Origin: Vibrio hepatarius | GTDB taxonomy: Bacteria > Pseudomonadota > Gammaproteobacteria > Enterobacterales > Vibrionaceae | Direction of reading: 5' to 3' | NCBI RefSeq assembly: GCF_011806575.1 | Contig: NZ_JAATOO010000001.1 | Location: forward strand, 280,554-344,553 | DNA: 64,000 nt | Part shown: piece by piece, positions 43,525 through 51,300 of the stretch | Layout of the letters: every line of letters starts with the position of its first letter | Position numbering within the stretch: the first letter of the stretch is position 1 | Notes under the pieces: model-generated | Database searches by the model: none | What the model was told of the DNA's origin: nothing | What the model saw: the letters and a program-made list of their open reading frames with translations, nothing else | Program-made: the position numbers and the translations under genes

Positions 43525-44247
43525 TCATTTTTGTTTGCTAGCCTTCGTTATTAACTGAAACTCCATACCAGAACGTTTAGTGTTACGGGTTTTATAGCGC
43601 GTAGGATACTTATCGAAAAAGTCAGACAACTTCTTTAATCCGTAATTTCGAGGGTCAAAATCTGGTTTCAATCTCTTTAAATATTTGCCAATTTCACCTA
43701 GTTTTGCCCAACCCGATTCATCTCTATAGTTCTGCCAAGCTTGATGCATTAATCGCCATAATTCTCGCTCTGCGTCTTGATTAGAGCTTGATTGTTCCTC
43801 CCCAAGATCAACATCAGCGTTTAAGTTCTCTATAGCTACAAAATCGTCACAAGCGTTTTTAAACGAGGTCGGCGTCGTCGCTTTTCCAACACCGATGACG
43901 TGTATCTCCGACTCTCTTAATCTCGTAGCAAGACTTGTAAAGTCACTATCACTGGATATCAAAGCAAAAGCATCAAACCTTTGGCTGTACAGGAGATCCA
44001 TTGCGTCAATAATCATTAAAGAGTCTGTCGAATTTTTTCCAGACGTATAAGCGAATTGCTGTTTAGCTTGAATCGCTAGCTCATTTAGAGGCTGCTTCCA
44101 GTTTTTTAGTTGTTCAGCAGAAAAATCACCATATGCACGTTTAACGATGATCTGCCCAAAACTAGATAGCTCTTCAATAATCAGGTTTAGCTTTGAGTGT
44201 GGAGTGTTTTCTGAATCAATCAATACAGCGATTTTTCTGTTGCCCAT
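43525..44247 (-). CDS. NYN-domain RNase-like protein with C-terminal OST-HTH/LOTUS domain
   Basis: A 240-residue protein. The N-terminal NYN (PIN-like) domain at 1-140 has the acidic residues of the metal site: D11 (VLIDSENTP), D76 (TDSLMIIDAMD) and the SSDSDFTSL cluster. The C-terminal LOTUS domain is at about 160-235 (LMHQAWQNYRDESGWAKLGEI; GLKKLSDFFDKYP). The pairing is known from LabA/MARF1-like proteins and suggests an RNA-guided or RNA-binding nuclease. No partner gene is linked. Confidence 0.88.
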   Translation of the reverse strand: MGNRKIAVLIDSENTPHSKLNLIIEELSSFGQIIVKRAYGDFSAEQLKNWKQPLNELAIQAKQQFAYTSGKNSTDSLMIIDAMDLLYSQRFDAFALISSDSDFTSLATRLRESEIHVIGVGKATTPTSFKNACDDFVAIENLNADVDLGEEQSSSNQDAERELWRLMHQAWQNYRDESGWAKLGEIGKYLKRLKPDFDPRNYGLKKLSDFFDKYPTRYKTRNTKRSGMEFQLITKASKQK

Positions 44248-44481
44248 AATCCGTGCGTGACCATTTTTATGTAGTTAGTTGCACTATATAGGCATTAGTA
44301 ATATTTGTTCAAATGGGAGTTATTCATAAATGTTATGAGTAACAACTCTAAACAGAAAAGGGGCACAAATGCGTTGACCCGTTTGTGCAATAGACTCTTG
44401 CACAATTGGCGAAGTAACTAAGCCCATGAGCCAACCTTATTAAAAAAACAATGCGATATGAAAAACTGAGGGGCAGATAGC

Positions 44482-44509
44482 AAAAAGCCGCTAATAAAAG
44501 CGGCTTTTT
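44482..44509 (-). terminator. Rho-independent terminator of ffs
   Basis: AAAAAGCCGCT / AGCGGCTTTTT stem starting 5 nt after the SRP RNA end on the minus strand, with a T-run. Confidence 0.9.
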
Positions 44510-44513
44510 AAAT

Positions 44514-44623
44514 GGGTGGAAGCCCCAGCCACATCCCGGCACACAAGTCACTCGCTGCGGCTGCTTCCTTCCGGACCTGACCGAGTTCACGAGCTATTGT
44601 TGCGGGAGGACCAGGGCCTCCAT
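44514..44623 (-). ncRNA. ffs: Signal recognition particle 4.5S RNA
   Basis: On the minus strand the conserved apical domain GGTCAGGTCCGGAAGGAAGC, the GCCGGGATG return strand, and the pairing of 5' TGGAGGCCC with 3' GGGCTTCCA identify the bacterial 4.5S RNA (about 110 nt). It binds Ffh to target membrane proteins. The ends are approximate, as the 5' end is normally trimmed by RNase P. Its neighbourhood (atl, ybaY, tesB) matches that in E. coli. Confidence 0.97.
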
Positions 44624-44660
44624 AGATTCGTTTTCCTTAGCATCGCTAAGGAGTGGGAGG

Positions 44661-44689
44661 ATTATCAAGCATCCCTGTGAGTATTTCAA
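44661..44689 (-). promoter_or_regulatory. Sigma-70 promoter of ffs
   Basis: On the minus strand TTGAAA, a 17-bp spacer and GATAAT. A start about 7 nt downstream would give a leader of about 30 nt before mature 4.5S RNA, consistent with 5' processing. Confidence 0.75.
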
Positions 44690-44795
44690 GCGATAAACCA
44701 AATAAAACTCGCGTTTTAGGTTTAACTGCTCAGTGAGTAACCATGAACTTGGTCGTTTGCATAATTCATCGTCGCTCACCGCTACGCTTTTGTTT

Positions 44796-45536
44796 TTATA
44801 CGTCTTGTTCTTCCTCGACGCTTTTCAGGATGTAATCCGTCATCCAAGCCGTGGTGAGTAAACATAACCAAACAACAAACACAGGATTAGGCACATCGAT
44901 GTTTGGCGAAACAACCAAAGCGGCGAAACCTACCGTCGGCAGTGTCCAACAAAGTAACTTGCTCCACTTAAATGTTTTTAGCCGCGATAAGCTTTCCATC
45001 GAAGCGATAATCCCAGTGACCGACAATGCCACTAACGCCGCATAAGAAAGGTCAGCCAACCATAGAGGAAGAATCAACCCTAACACCCACCAGCTGTGTT
45101 TGCTTGACGTTCGCCATTTGTTAGCCGTCCACCAAATCACCATCACCGCCAGCGTTTGCACTACCGTCGCGAGAGGTTCGCCTTCTAGTTTTCCGCCAGA
45201 TTGCGTCACCATGATGCCGACTTGAAGCGTTACGACGATCAATGCCGCTACCGCCAGCACACCGATACTACTGCGTCTTGAGAATACCACCATCAACAAA
45301 GGGAACAATATCCATACGCTGACAGAAAGCGCGATAGGTTGATGTGGCAGCGTTAATCCGTAGGTCACCATAGCGGCCATTAGGATAAGCCCTTTCACCC
45401 CACCTTGAGGAAGTACCCACAATGCGGGTATAAGTAATGCGAGGATTGGAATATCACCTTCGCTCAAGCTGATAGCTCGCGCACAAACCACCGCGAGTAG
45501 AGTTGTCACTAAGAACTGAAATGTAGAAAATACCAT
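44796..45536 (-). CDS. Conserved-looking polytopic membrane protein, function unknown
   Basis: A 246-residue protein with about eight hydrophobic segments spread over its length (for example residues 1-17, 28-43, 71-85, 92-110, 150-175, 195-210, 218-232) and an acidic C-terminal tail (KSVEEEQDV). I do not recognise the family. It diverges from atl across 51 bp and lies upstream of the ffs promoter. An inner-membrane location is the only inference. Confidence 0.75.
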   Translation of the reverse strand: MVFSTFQFLVTTLLAVVCARAISLSEGDIPILALLIPALWVLPQGGVKGLILMAAMVTYGLTLPHQPIALSVSVWILFPLLMVVFSRRSSIGVLAVAALIVVTLQVGIMVTQSGGKLEGEPLATVVQTLAVMVIWWTANKWRTSSKHSWWVLGLILPLWLADLSYAALVALSVTGIIASMESLSRLKTFKWSKLLCWTLPTVGFAALVVSPNIDVPNPVFVVWLCLLTTAWMTDYILKSVEEEQDV

Positions 45537-45587
45537 GCCCTCTCCTTATCCCTTCCATGGAAAAATTCGAACTAGGACAACGTCATT

Positions 45588-45890
45588 ATGGACCAGTTTT
45601 TAGCGCAAATCTTTGCTGTAATTCACCAAATTCCAGCTGGAAAAGTAACAACTTACGGTGAAATTGCCAAACTTGCGGGCTACCCAGGGTATGCGCGTCA
45701 TGTTGGTAAGGCGCTAAGCAACTTACCCCAAGGAACACAATTGCCCTGGTTTAGAGTGATTAACAGTCAAGGAAGAATCTCTTTGAAAGGAGAAGATCTG
45801 GTGAGACAGAGAGAAGAAATGATCGCCGATGGCATCGAAGTAACGAGAGATGGCAAAGTGAGCTTGAAAAAATACAAATGGCAGCCGTAG
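45588..45890 (+). CDS. atl: Alkyltransferase-like DNA repair protein (ATL, YbaZ)
   Basis: A 100-residue homologue of the MGMT C-terminal domain. The HTH and binding-loop wording (IPAGKVTTYGEIAKLAGYPGYARHVGKAL split around the recognition helix) is intact. The active-site PCHRV is replaced by PWFRV (Trp for Cys), which defines ATL proteins. These bind O6-alkylguanine and flag it for nucleotide excision repair instead of removing the alkyl group. Position next to ybaY and ffs agrees with E. coli. Confidence 0.93.
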   Translation: MDQFLAQIFAVIHQIPAGKVTTYGEIAKLAGYPGYARHVGKALSNLPQGTQLPWFRVINSQGRISLKGEDLVRQREEMIADGIEVTRDGKVSLKKYKWQP

Positions 45891-45923
45891 CTGCCATCAT
45901 AAATAAACCTTGAGGACGGCTTA

Positions 45924-46349
45924 TTAGTTTACAGAGATCAAACGTAGGTTTACGTTGTCCGTGTTGTTCTCATCGGTAATGACCGCGTAGTTCATATCGG
46001 TAATGAAGCGAAGCTTACCGTCAACTTCGATACGAGCACTTACGCTGTAACGGTGACGCGGTTCAATTTTGTTTGCGTCATACGTTAATGAAAACTCAAA
46101 AGGAACTTGCGCACCATTGGTTTCGAAGCGATGGGTTGAAATCACTTTCGCTGGAGCATCTGCGAGTGAGATGTCTTGAAGTGACACTTCAACAACCGCG
46201 TTGTCTGGTAGAGCAATACGCTCACGGTACGCGACCGTACCTGTGATAGAGTCATTTTTCACTTCTTCAACTTTCTCTTCTGAAGCTTGGCAACCCATTA
46301 AAACCGCGCCTAATACAACTGACGTTACAAGTGCTAGTGCCTTTTTCAT
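45924..46349 (-). CDS. ybaY: YbaY-family lipoprotein
   Basis: A 141-residue lipoprotein with lipobox LMGC (Cys20). The YbaY/YscW-like beta-sandwich domain spans about 33-140 (ITGTVAYRERIALPDNAVVEVSL split, then RHRYSVSARIEVDGKLRF and the usual C-terminal VNLRLI). Function unknown; the family has been linked to outer-membrane lipoprotein chaperoning (pilotin-like fold). It lies between atl and tesB as in enterobacteria. Confidence 0.9.
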   Translation of the reverse strand: MKKALALVTSVVLGAVLMGCQASEEKVEEVKNDSITGTVAYRERIALPDNAVVEVSLQDISLADAPAKVISTHRFETNGAQVPFEFSLTYDANKIEPRHRYSVSARIEVDGKLRFITDMNYAVITDENNTDNVNLRLISVN

Positions 46350-46557
46350 AAAGCCTCTCTTAAATCATTAAATTCACAATGATTATAGGTAGGGAATATG
46401 CAAATGTCATTGCAGGCAACCTAGTGTTGACAGGTTTTTTACCTACAAGACGTTTAATGACACTACGCTTATACAGATGTTTAAATTATCGCTAAACCAC
46501 GTAGAATAACTCGACATATTGAGCTAAACAGAACAATAACTAAGCTAGGGAGGATGA

Positions 46558-47418
46558 ATGAGTAAAGCACTGAGCGAGCTGTTAAATCTGCTGCAATTAG
46601 AAAAACTAGAAGAAGGCCTGTTTCGAGGTCAAAGTGAGAATTTAGGCTTGCCACAAGTGTACGGCGGTCAGGTGATTGGCCAAGCGCTTTCTGCTGCGCG
46701 TTACACGGTTGACGCAGACAGGACCGTTCACTCATTTCACAGCTACTTCCTTTACCCTGGGGATCCAGAAAAACCGATCATCTATGACGTAGAAAACCTT
46801 CGCGATGGCCGCAGTTTCAGTACTCGCCGCGTCAAAGCGATTCAAAATGGTCGCCCAATTTTCTACCTCACCGCTTCTTATCATGGCGAAGCGCCAGGTT
46901 TTGAGCATCAAAACACTATGCCAGATATTCCTGGACCAGAGAATTTTGCTTCCGAATCTGACTTAGCGGCGCGCATAGAGCACGTTCTGCCAGAAAAGCT
47001 CAAACGTACTTTCTGTGGTGAAAAGCCAATTGAAATGCGTCCTGTGAATGTGGTTAATCCGCTCAAGCCAGAAAAGACCGAAGCGAAGCAATATCTGTGG
47101 ATCAAAGCGAACGGCGCGGTGCCAGATAATCAATTGATCCATCAATACCTGCTTGGTTACGCTTCTGATTGGGGATTTTTGGTGACAGCATTGCATCCTC
47201 ACGGCGTGTCGCTAATGACACCAAACTTCCAGGTCGCGACGATCGACCACTCAATCTGGTTCCACCGCCCATTCAAGATGGACGACTGGTTGCTTTACGC
47301 TATCGATAGCCCAACTGCGAGTAATACTCGCGGATTGGTGCGCGGTGAAATTTACAACCGCCAAGGCCACTTAGTAGCGTCTGCGGTTCAAGAAGGCGTG
47401 ATGCGCTTCACCAAATAA
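46558..47418 (+). CDS. tesB: Acyl-CoA thioesterase II
   Basis: A 286-residue double-hotdog thioesterase matching TesB in length and wording ([49 protein letters not shown]). Catalytic Asp in [10 protein letters not shown], Ser/Thr in [12 protein letters not shown] and Gln in VQEGVMR fit the family triad. It hydrolyses medium- and long-chain acyl-CoA. GGGAGG lies 8 nt upstream of the ATG. Confidence 0.96.
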   Translation: MSKALSELLNLLQLEKLEEGLFRGQSENLGLPQVYGGQVIGQALSAARYTVDADRTVHSFHSYFLYPGDPEKPIIYDVENLRDGRSFSTRRVKAIQNGRPIFYLTASYHGEAPGFEHQNTMPDIPGPENFASESDLAARIEHVLPEKLKRTFCGEKPIEMRPVNVVNPLKPEKTEAKQYLWIKANGAVPDNQLIHQYLLGYASDWGFLVTALHPHGVSLMTPNFQVATIDHSIWFHRPFKMDDWLLYAIDSPTASNTRGLVRGEIYNRQGHLVASAVQEGVMRFTK

Positions 47419-47427
47419 TCGATATCC

Positions 47428-47453
47428 ATTGGCGGAGGACTACTCTCCGCCAA
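47428..47453. terminator. Hairpin between convergent tesB and decR
   Basis: ATTGGCGGAG / CTCCGCCAAT, 10-bp stem with a 6-nt loop, overlapping the decR stop. No T-run follows, so it may act as a weak bidirectional terminator or RNA-stability element. Confidence 0.5.
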
Positions 47454-47913
47454 TTGGTAGCGCGGTTGTGTACTTCAATGGTTCCATCGCAAACGTCGAA
47501 GTCACATTCGAAATGCCCGCAACCGAGTTCACCAACTTTTTATAAAAACGGTCAAAACACGGCATATCTTTGACCAATACCTTCATCATATAGTCGTATT
47601 CCCCCGCCATGCGATAAAACTCCATCACTTCGGGAAACTCGGCCGCTGTCGAAACAAAGTGGCTATACCATTCATGGGAATGATCACTGGTCTTGATCAT
47701 TACAAACGCGGTAAACGACAAATCGAGCTTTTCAGGATTGAGTAGCGCTACGCGTTTTTCAATCACTCCTGCTTCTTCAAGCTTTTTCAGTCTTTTCCAG
47801 CATGGTGTGGTTGTCAGGTTGACCGCTTCGGCTAAATCGTTCAGTGAGAGCGTTCCGTCTTGCTGCAACAGATTGAGCATTTTTCGGTCAATTTTATCAA
47901 GTTCAATTTCCAT
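47440..47913 (-). CDS. decR: Lrp-family cysteine-responsive regulator DecR (YbaO)
   Basis: A 157-residue Lrp/AsnC protein very close to E. coli DecR throughout ([54 protein letters not shown]). In E. coli DecR activates cysteine-degrading functions in response to cysteine. Here the divergent gene is a PLP-dependent cysteine desulfhydrase-like enzyme, which fits that role. Confidence 0.93.
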   Translation of the reverse strand: MEIELDKIDRKMLNLLQQDGTLSLNDLAEAVNLTTTPCWKRLKKLEEAGVIEKRVALLNPEKLDLSFTAFVMIKTSDHSHEWYSHFVSTAAEFPEVMEFYRMAGEYDYMMKVLVKDMPCFDRFYKKLVNSVAGISNVTSTFAMEPLKYTTALPIGGE

Positions 47914-48033
47914 ATCTTTTATATCGTAGAAATATTTTCTCCAAATAAAGCAAATCGAAGCAAAAATAGCAAAGTTTTTCTCTAGGTGAAGCGCTACATT
48001 GTCAGCATAACAATTCTAAGGAGTTCCCTACCC

Positions 48034-49101
48034 ATGTGTACTGACCACAATTGGATTAACGACGCAGTGCGTAAGATTGAAGCGGACTATCAGCGCAGTG
48101 CCGATACCCACCTAATTAAACTTGATCTACCCAGTGTCGATGGTATCGATATCTATCTCAAAGATGAAAGTACACACCCGACAGGCTCGCTGAAACACCG
48201 TTTAGCACGTTCACTGTTCTTATACGCGATCTGTAATGGCTGGGTAGGACCGAATACACCGATTATTGAATCCTCTTCTGGTAGCACCGCAGTTTCTGAG
48301 GCCTACTTTGCTCGTTTGTTAGGTCTACCATTTATTGCTGTAATGCCAAAGTGCACCGCACGTAAGAAAATCGAACAAATCGAATTTTATGGTGGTCAGG
48401 CACATTTGGTCGACCGCTCAGACCAAATCTACGCAGAGTCCAAACGCCTCGCTGACGAGTTGAATGGCCATTACATGGACCAATTTACTTACGCGGAGCG
48501 AGCCACCGACTGGCGCGGAAATAACAACATCGCCAACGCTATCTTCAGTCAGATGGAGCTAGAAGATCACCCAGTACCAACTTGGATTGTCATGAGTCCT
48601 GGCACAGGGGGTACCTCGGCAACGATCGGGCGCTTTATCCGTTATCAAAAACACGACACCAAATTGTGCGTGGTGGACCCAGATAACTCAGTATTCTTTG
48701 ATTACTTCCAATCTCGCAATGCGGATTTAACCGGCGACTGCGGCAGTAAAATCGAAGGTATTGGTCGCCCACGTGTCGAACCAAGCTTTATTCCTGGTGT
48801 GATAGACGAAATGCGCAAGATCCCAGATGCCGCCTCTGTCGCGACTGCGCACTGGTTAGAGAAAATTCTTGGCCGTAAAGTGGGCGCATCGACGGGTACT
48901 AACTTATATGGTGTGTTGCAGTTAGCCAGTGAAATGAAATTGAAAGGTGAAACAGGCTCAATTGTCACATTGTTATGCGATAGTGGTGAACGTTACTTAG
49001 ATACCTACTACAACCCAGAATGGGTCAAAGAGAACATTGGCGACTTACAACCTTATTTAGCCAAGTTAGAAGGCTTTGAAGCGACAGGTCATATCGCCTA
49101 A
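48034..49101 (+). CDS. PLP-dependent cysteine desulfhydrase / cysteine synthase-like enzyme (Cds1 type)
   Basis: A 355-residue fold-type II PLP enzyme. The PLP lysine is in [14 protein letters not shown], the substrate loop is [20 protein letters not shown], and the phosphate loop is [16 protein letters not shown]. Length and the wording [19 protein letters not shown] fit the Cds1-like desulfhydrases rather than CysK. The start at 48034 has AAGGAG upstream; an in-frame ATG 48 bp earlier has none. It would degrade excess cysteine to pyruvate, sulfide and ammonia under control of the divergent decR. Confidence 0.88.
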   Translation: MCTDHNWINDAVRKIEADYQRSADTHLIKLDLPSVDGIDIYLKDESTHPTGSLKHRLARSLFLYAICNGWVGPNTPIIESSSGSTAVSEAYFARLLGLPFIAVMPKCTARKKIEQIEFYGGQAHLVDRSDQIYAESKRLADELNGHYMDQFTYAERATDWRGNNNIANAIFSQMELEDHPVPTWIVMSPGTGGTSATIGRFIRYQKHDTKLCVVDPDNSVFFDYFQSRNADLTGDCGSKIEGIGRPRVEPSFIPGVIDEMRKIPDAASVATAHWLEKILGRKVGASTGTNLYGVLQLASEMKLKGETGSIVTLLCDSGERYLDTYYNPEWVKENIGDLQPYLAKLEGFEATGHIA

Positions 49102-49134
49102 CGAGATAATAAATAGCAACGTCAGCTAGAAAAA

Positions 49135-49167
49135 AACGCCACCCACTTAGTCAAAGTGGGTGGCGTT
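49135..49167. terminator. Bidirectional terminator
   Basis: A perfect 14-bp stem (arms 49135-49148 and 49154-49167), A-run on the left and T-rich on the right, between the convergent desulfhydrase and DUF1244 genes. Confidence 0.9.
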
Positions 49168-49180
49168 ATTATATACAGCG

Positions 49181-49501
49181 TTATTTTTTGTTTTGGCGCT
49201 CTTCAAATGCAGCTAACTGCTCTGGTGTCGCTGCTGGCTGGTGGTTTTGTTTCCACTCATCGTAAGTCATGCCGTAAACACGTTCACGCGCGTCGTCGAT
49301 GTCCAGTTCCAAACCTTGGCTGTCAGCTTCCGCTTTGTACCATTTGCTGAAACAGTTACGGCAGAAGCCAGCCAGAATCATCAGGTCAATATTTTGCACG
49401 TCTTTGTTGTCGTCTAAGTGCGCAAGCAAACGACGGAACACCGCTGCATCTAACTTGTCTTGTTCTTCCTGAGATAAATTTTTGTATTTAAATTCAGCCA
49501 C
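49181..49501 (-). CDS. DUF1244 protein
   Basis: A 106-residue protein of the DUF1244 family, recognised by LMILAGFCRNCFSKWYKAEA (paired cysteines) and VYGMTYDEWKQ. All-helical small protein, no assigned function. A 25-residue Ala/Glu/Gln-rich tail follows the domain. Monocistronic between two terminators. Confidence 0.88.
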   Translation of the reverse strand: MAEFKYKNLSQEEQDKLDAAVFRRLLAHLDDNKDVQNIDLMILAGFCRNCFSKWYKAEADSQGLELDIDDARERVYGMTYDEWKQNHQPAATPEQLAAFEERQNKK

Positions 49502-49566
49502 TTTACTTACCTTTTTATCTTGTTTGTTTTAATACTACCAAGTATACGAACATAGAAACAATACAA

Positions 49567-49594
49567 AAACGCCCGAGCATCAGCTCAGGCGTTT
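49567..49594 (-). terminator. Rho-independent terminator after the TIM44-like gene
   Basis: AAACGCC-C-GAGC / GCTC-A-GGCGTTT stem with a T-run on the minus strand, 19 bp past the stop. Confidence 0.85.
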
Positions 49595-49612
49595 ATTTCA
49601 TTTCGGCTTATC

Positions 49613-50488
49613 TTAACCTTGAATACCAACAATCAACCATGGTGCATTTGGTGTTGTCAGGTCACGCTCCAAGTGCCAGATATCTTCGATGTTCTCTTCG
49701 ATACCTTCAACCGCATCACGGTAGCGACCGCTAAACTGCAGGCTAAGTTGAGCTTTAGACGCATCGTAATCTGCACGTACGATTTCTGCATCTACGTACA
49801 TTACGTCAGTGTGTTGCTCGCCTTCTAGTTTCGCACGCTCTGCTTGCAGATCAGCAAACAAGCTTGGAGAAACGTACTCTTCAATCGTATTCAGTTGGTT
49901 ATGGTTCCAAGCGCCTTGCAGGATTCGGTAGTGCTCACGCGAACCGTTGATAAATGCGGCTTGATCAAAACCCGGTGGGTAGTTGTGTGGAACGTCTGTT
50001 TGAGTACCGAAACCAAAACCACCTTGTGCATTATTTTGAGGTTGCTCGAAATTATGAACATTTGGTTGTTCAAATTTAGGTGCAGAACCGCCGAATGCAG
50101 GCTGCTGACGATGCTGGTTCATACTGCCCTGCTTTGCTCCGAGAAGCCCACGCATAAGCTTGAAGATGAGGAACGCCAGTAGACCAAGGATTAGGATATC
50201 CATAAATTGGATACCTTCGAATGCGCCGCCGAAGAAAGCCGCCAACAAGCCACCAGCAAGTAGACCACCTAACAAGCCGCCCATTAGACCTTTCTTACTT
50301 GAACTTTTAGCACCTGCGGTCTGATCCTTACCAACCGTGCTGGTATTTTGGGTTTGCTGCTTAGGTGCCGGTGCCGTCTTGTAGCTCTTACCAAATGACT
50401 TACCGCCACCAAACTTCTTCGCTTCTGCAATCGGCGTGATCGCCACAGAGACCATTAGCAAAGCAACAAGTGAAAACAATCGCTTCAT
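49613..50488 (-). CDS. TIM44-like domain membrane protein
   Basis: A 291-residue protein. It has a signal peptide (1-23, IAEAKK), a basic Gly/Ser/Gln-rich linker (24-70), then Gly-rich helices at about 68-115 that look like one or two membrane spans. The C-terminal TIM44-like domain is at about 170-291 (FINGSREHYRILQGAWNHNQ, DIWHLERDLTTPNAPWLIVGIQ). Bacterial members are thought to act at the inner membrane, but their role is unsettled. Confidence 0.9.
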   Translation of the reverse strand: MKRLFSLVALLMVSVAITPIAEAKKFGGGKSFGKSYKTAPAPKQQTQNTSTVGKDQTAGAKSSSKKGLMGGLLGGLLAGGLLAAFFGGAFEGIQFMDILILGLLAFLIFKLMRGLLGAKQGSMNQHRQQPAFGGSAPKFEQPNVHNFEQPQNNAQGGFGFGTQTDVPHNYPPGFDQAAFINGSREHYRILQGAWNHNQLNTIEEYVSPSLFADLQAERAKLEGEQHTDVMYVDAEIVRADYDASKAQLSLQFSGRYRDAVEGIEENIEDIWHLERDLTTPNAPWLIVGIQG

Positions 50489-50652
50489 ATTTATCCTTTC
50501 AGGGTTCTTTCGAGATGTTAGATTCTAGTTATACTTTCATAATAATGGTTCATTCACCTTAAGCAAACTAATTACTCGTGTGCACTTGTATCAGAATATT
50601 GCAATTTCTCATTTGCCTAAGTTGACGGTGCAGAGAGTCACTCATAGAATAT

Positions 50653-50665
50653 TGAACGTTGTTCA
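50653..50665. promoter_or_regulatory. TetR-type operator candidate
   Basis: TGAAC-GTT-GTTCA, perfect 5-bp arms, 17 bp before the TetR start codon. This suggests autoregulation and control of the downstream acyltransferase gene. Confidence 0.5.
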
Positions 50666-50681
50666 TTTTATATTGATTACC

Positions 50682-51272
50682 ATGGCCAGACGAAACGATC
50701 ATACGAGAGAAGAACTTATCGCCCTCACCCTAGATACGGTGAAGGAGTTCCTCAAAGAAAATTCATACCACGACCTAAGTTTGCGCAAAATCGCGAACAT
50801 GATTGGCTATGTGCCAAGCACTTTGGTTAATGTGTTCGGCAACTACAACTTGTTATTGCTTCACGCAGTGGCACAAACCTTAGATGAACTTTCTGCAGAG
50901 GCCCGCTCGTCTGTGTGCGAAAACGATGACCCGAAAACAGCGTTATTTAAACTCGCCTACTGCTACCACGACTTTGCTCATAAGAATCCATACCGCTGGC
51001 AGTTGATCTTCGAACACAACATGAACGGTGAACAGTTACCTGAATGGCAAGCAGAGCGAATCAATCGAATGACGGGAATGCTTGAGTACTTGCTTAAAGT
51101 CTTGGCACCAGAGCGCACTGACGTAGAAGTATTGGAAGCAAGCCGCGTACTTTGGTCTGGTGTTCATGGCGTGACGCTTCTGAGTGTCGACGACAAGTTC
51201 TTCGCTTCACTACCTATCGACGGTAAAGAGCTGATTGACAACCTATTGACCAACTATCTCGCCAACTGGTAA
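50682..51272 (+). CDS. TetR-family transcriptional regulator
   Basis: A 196-residue TetR protein. The HTH is at about 8-54 (ELIALTLDTVKEFLKENSYHD; SLRKIANMIGYVPSTLVNVFGNY) and a TetR C-terminal helical domain of the WHG type follows (SRVLWSGVHGVTLLS). The start at 50682 is chosen because upstream residues are atypical and a palindrome lies just before it. It is 28 bp upstream of the MFS-acyltransferase gene and probably co-transcribed, which suggests sensing of a lipid or acyl compound. Confidence 0.88.
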   Translation: MARRNDHTREELIALTLDTVKEFLKENSYHDLSLRKIANMIGYVPSTLVNVFGNYNLLLLHAVAQTLDELSAEARSSVCENDDPKTALFKLAYCYHDFAHKNPYRWQLIFEHNMNGEQLPEWQAERINRMTGMLEYLLKVLAPERTDVEVLEASRVLWSGVHGVTLLSVDDKFFASLPIDGKELIDNLLTNYLANW

Positions 51273-51300
51273 TCGACGCCCGTAAGGAATTTAGGTAATC

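Noticed and set aside
44348..44779. Short frames around the SRP RNA gene.
   Set aside because: They overlap ffs, its promoter and its terminator, which explain the sequence fully.
45878..45897. Hairpin ATGGCAG / CTGCCAT at the atl stop as a terminator.
   Set aside because: Short stem overlapping the coding end with no T-run; too weak to call.
48702..48968. An antisense frame of 88 residues inside the desulfhydrase gene.
   Set aside because: A shadow of the coding strand; the plus-strand protein has clear PLP-enzyme motifs.
49613..50488. Antisense frames within the TIM44-like gene (for example 49844-50182).
   Set aside because: Rich in Cys, Arg and Thr with no domain; the TIM44-like reading explains the locus.
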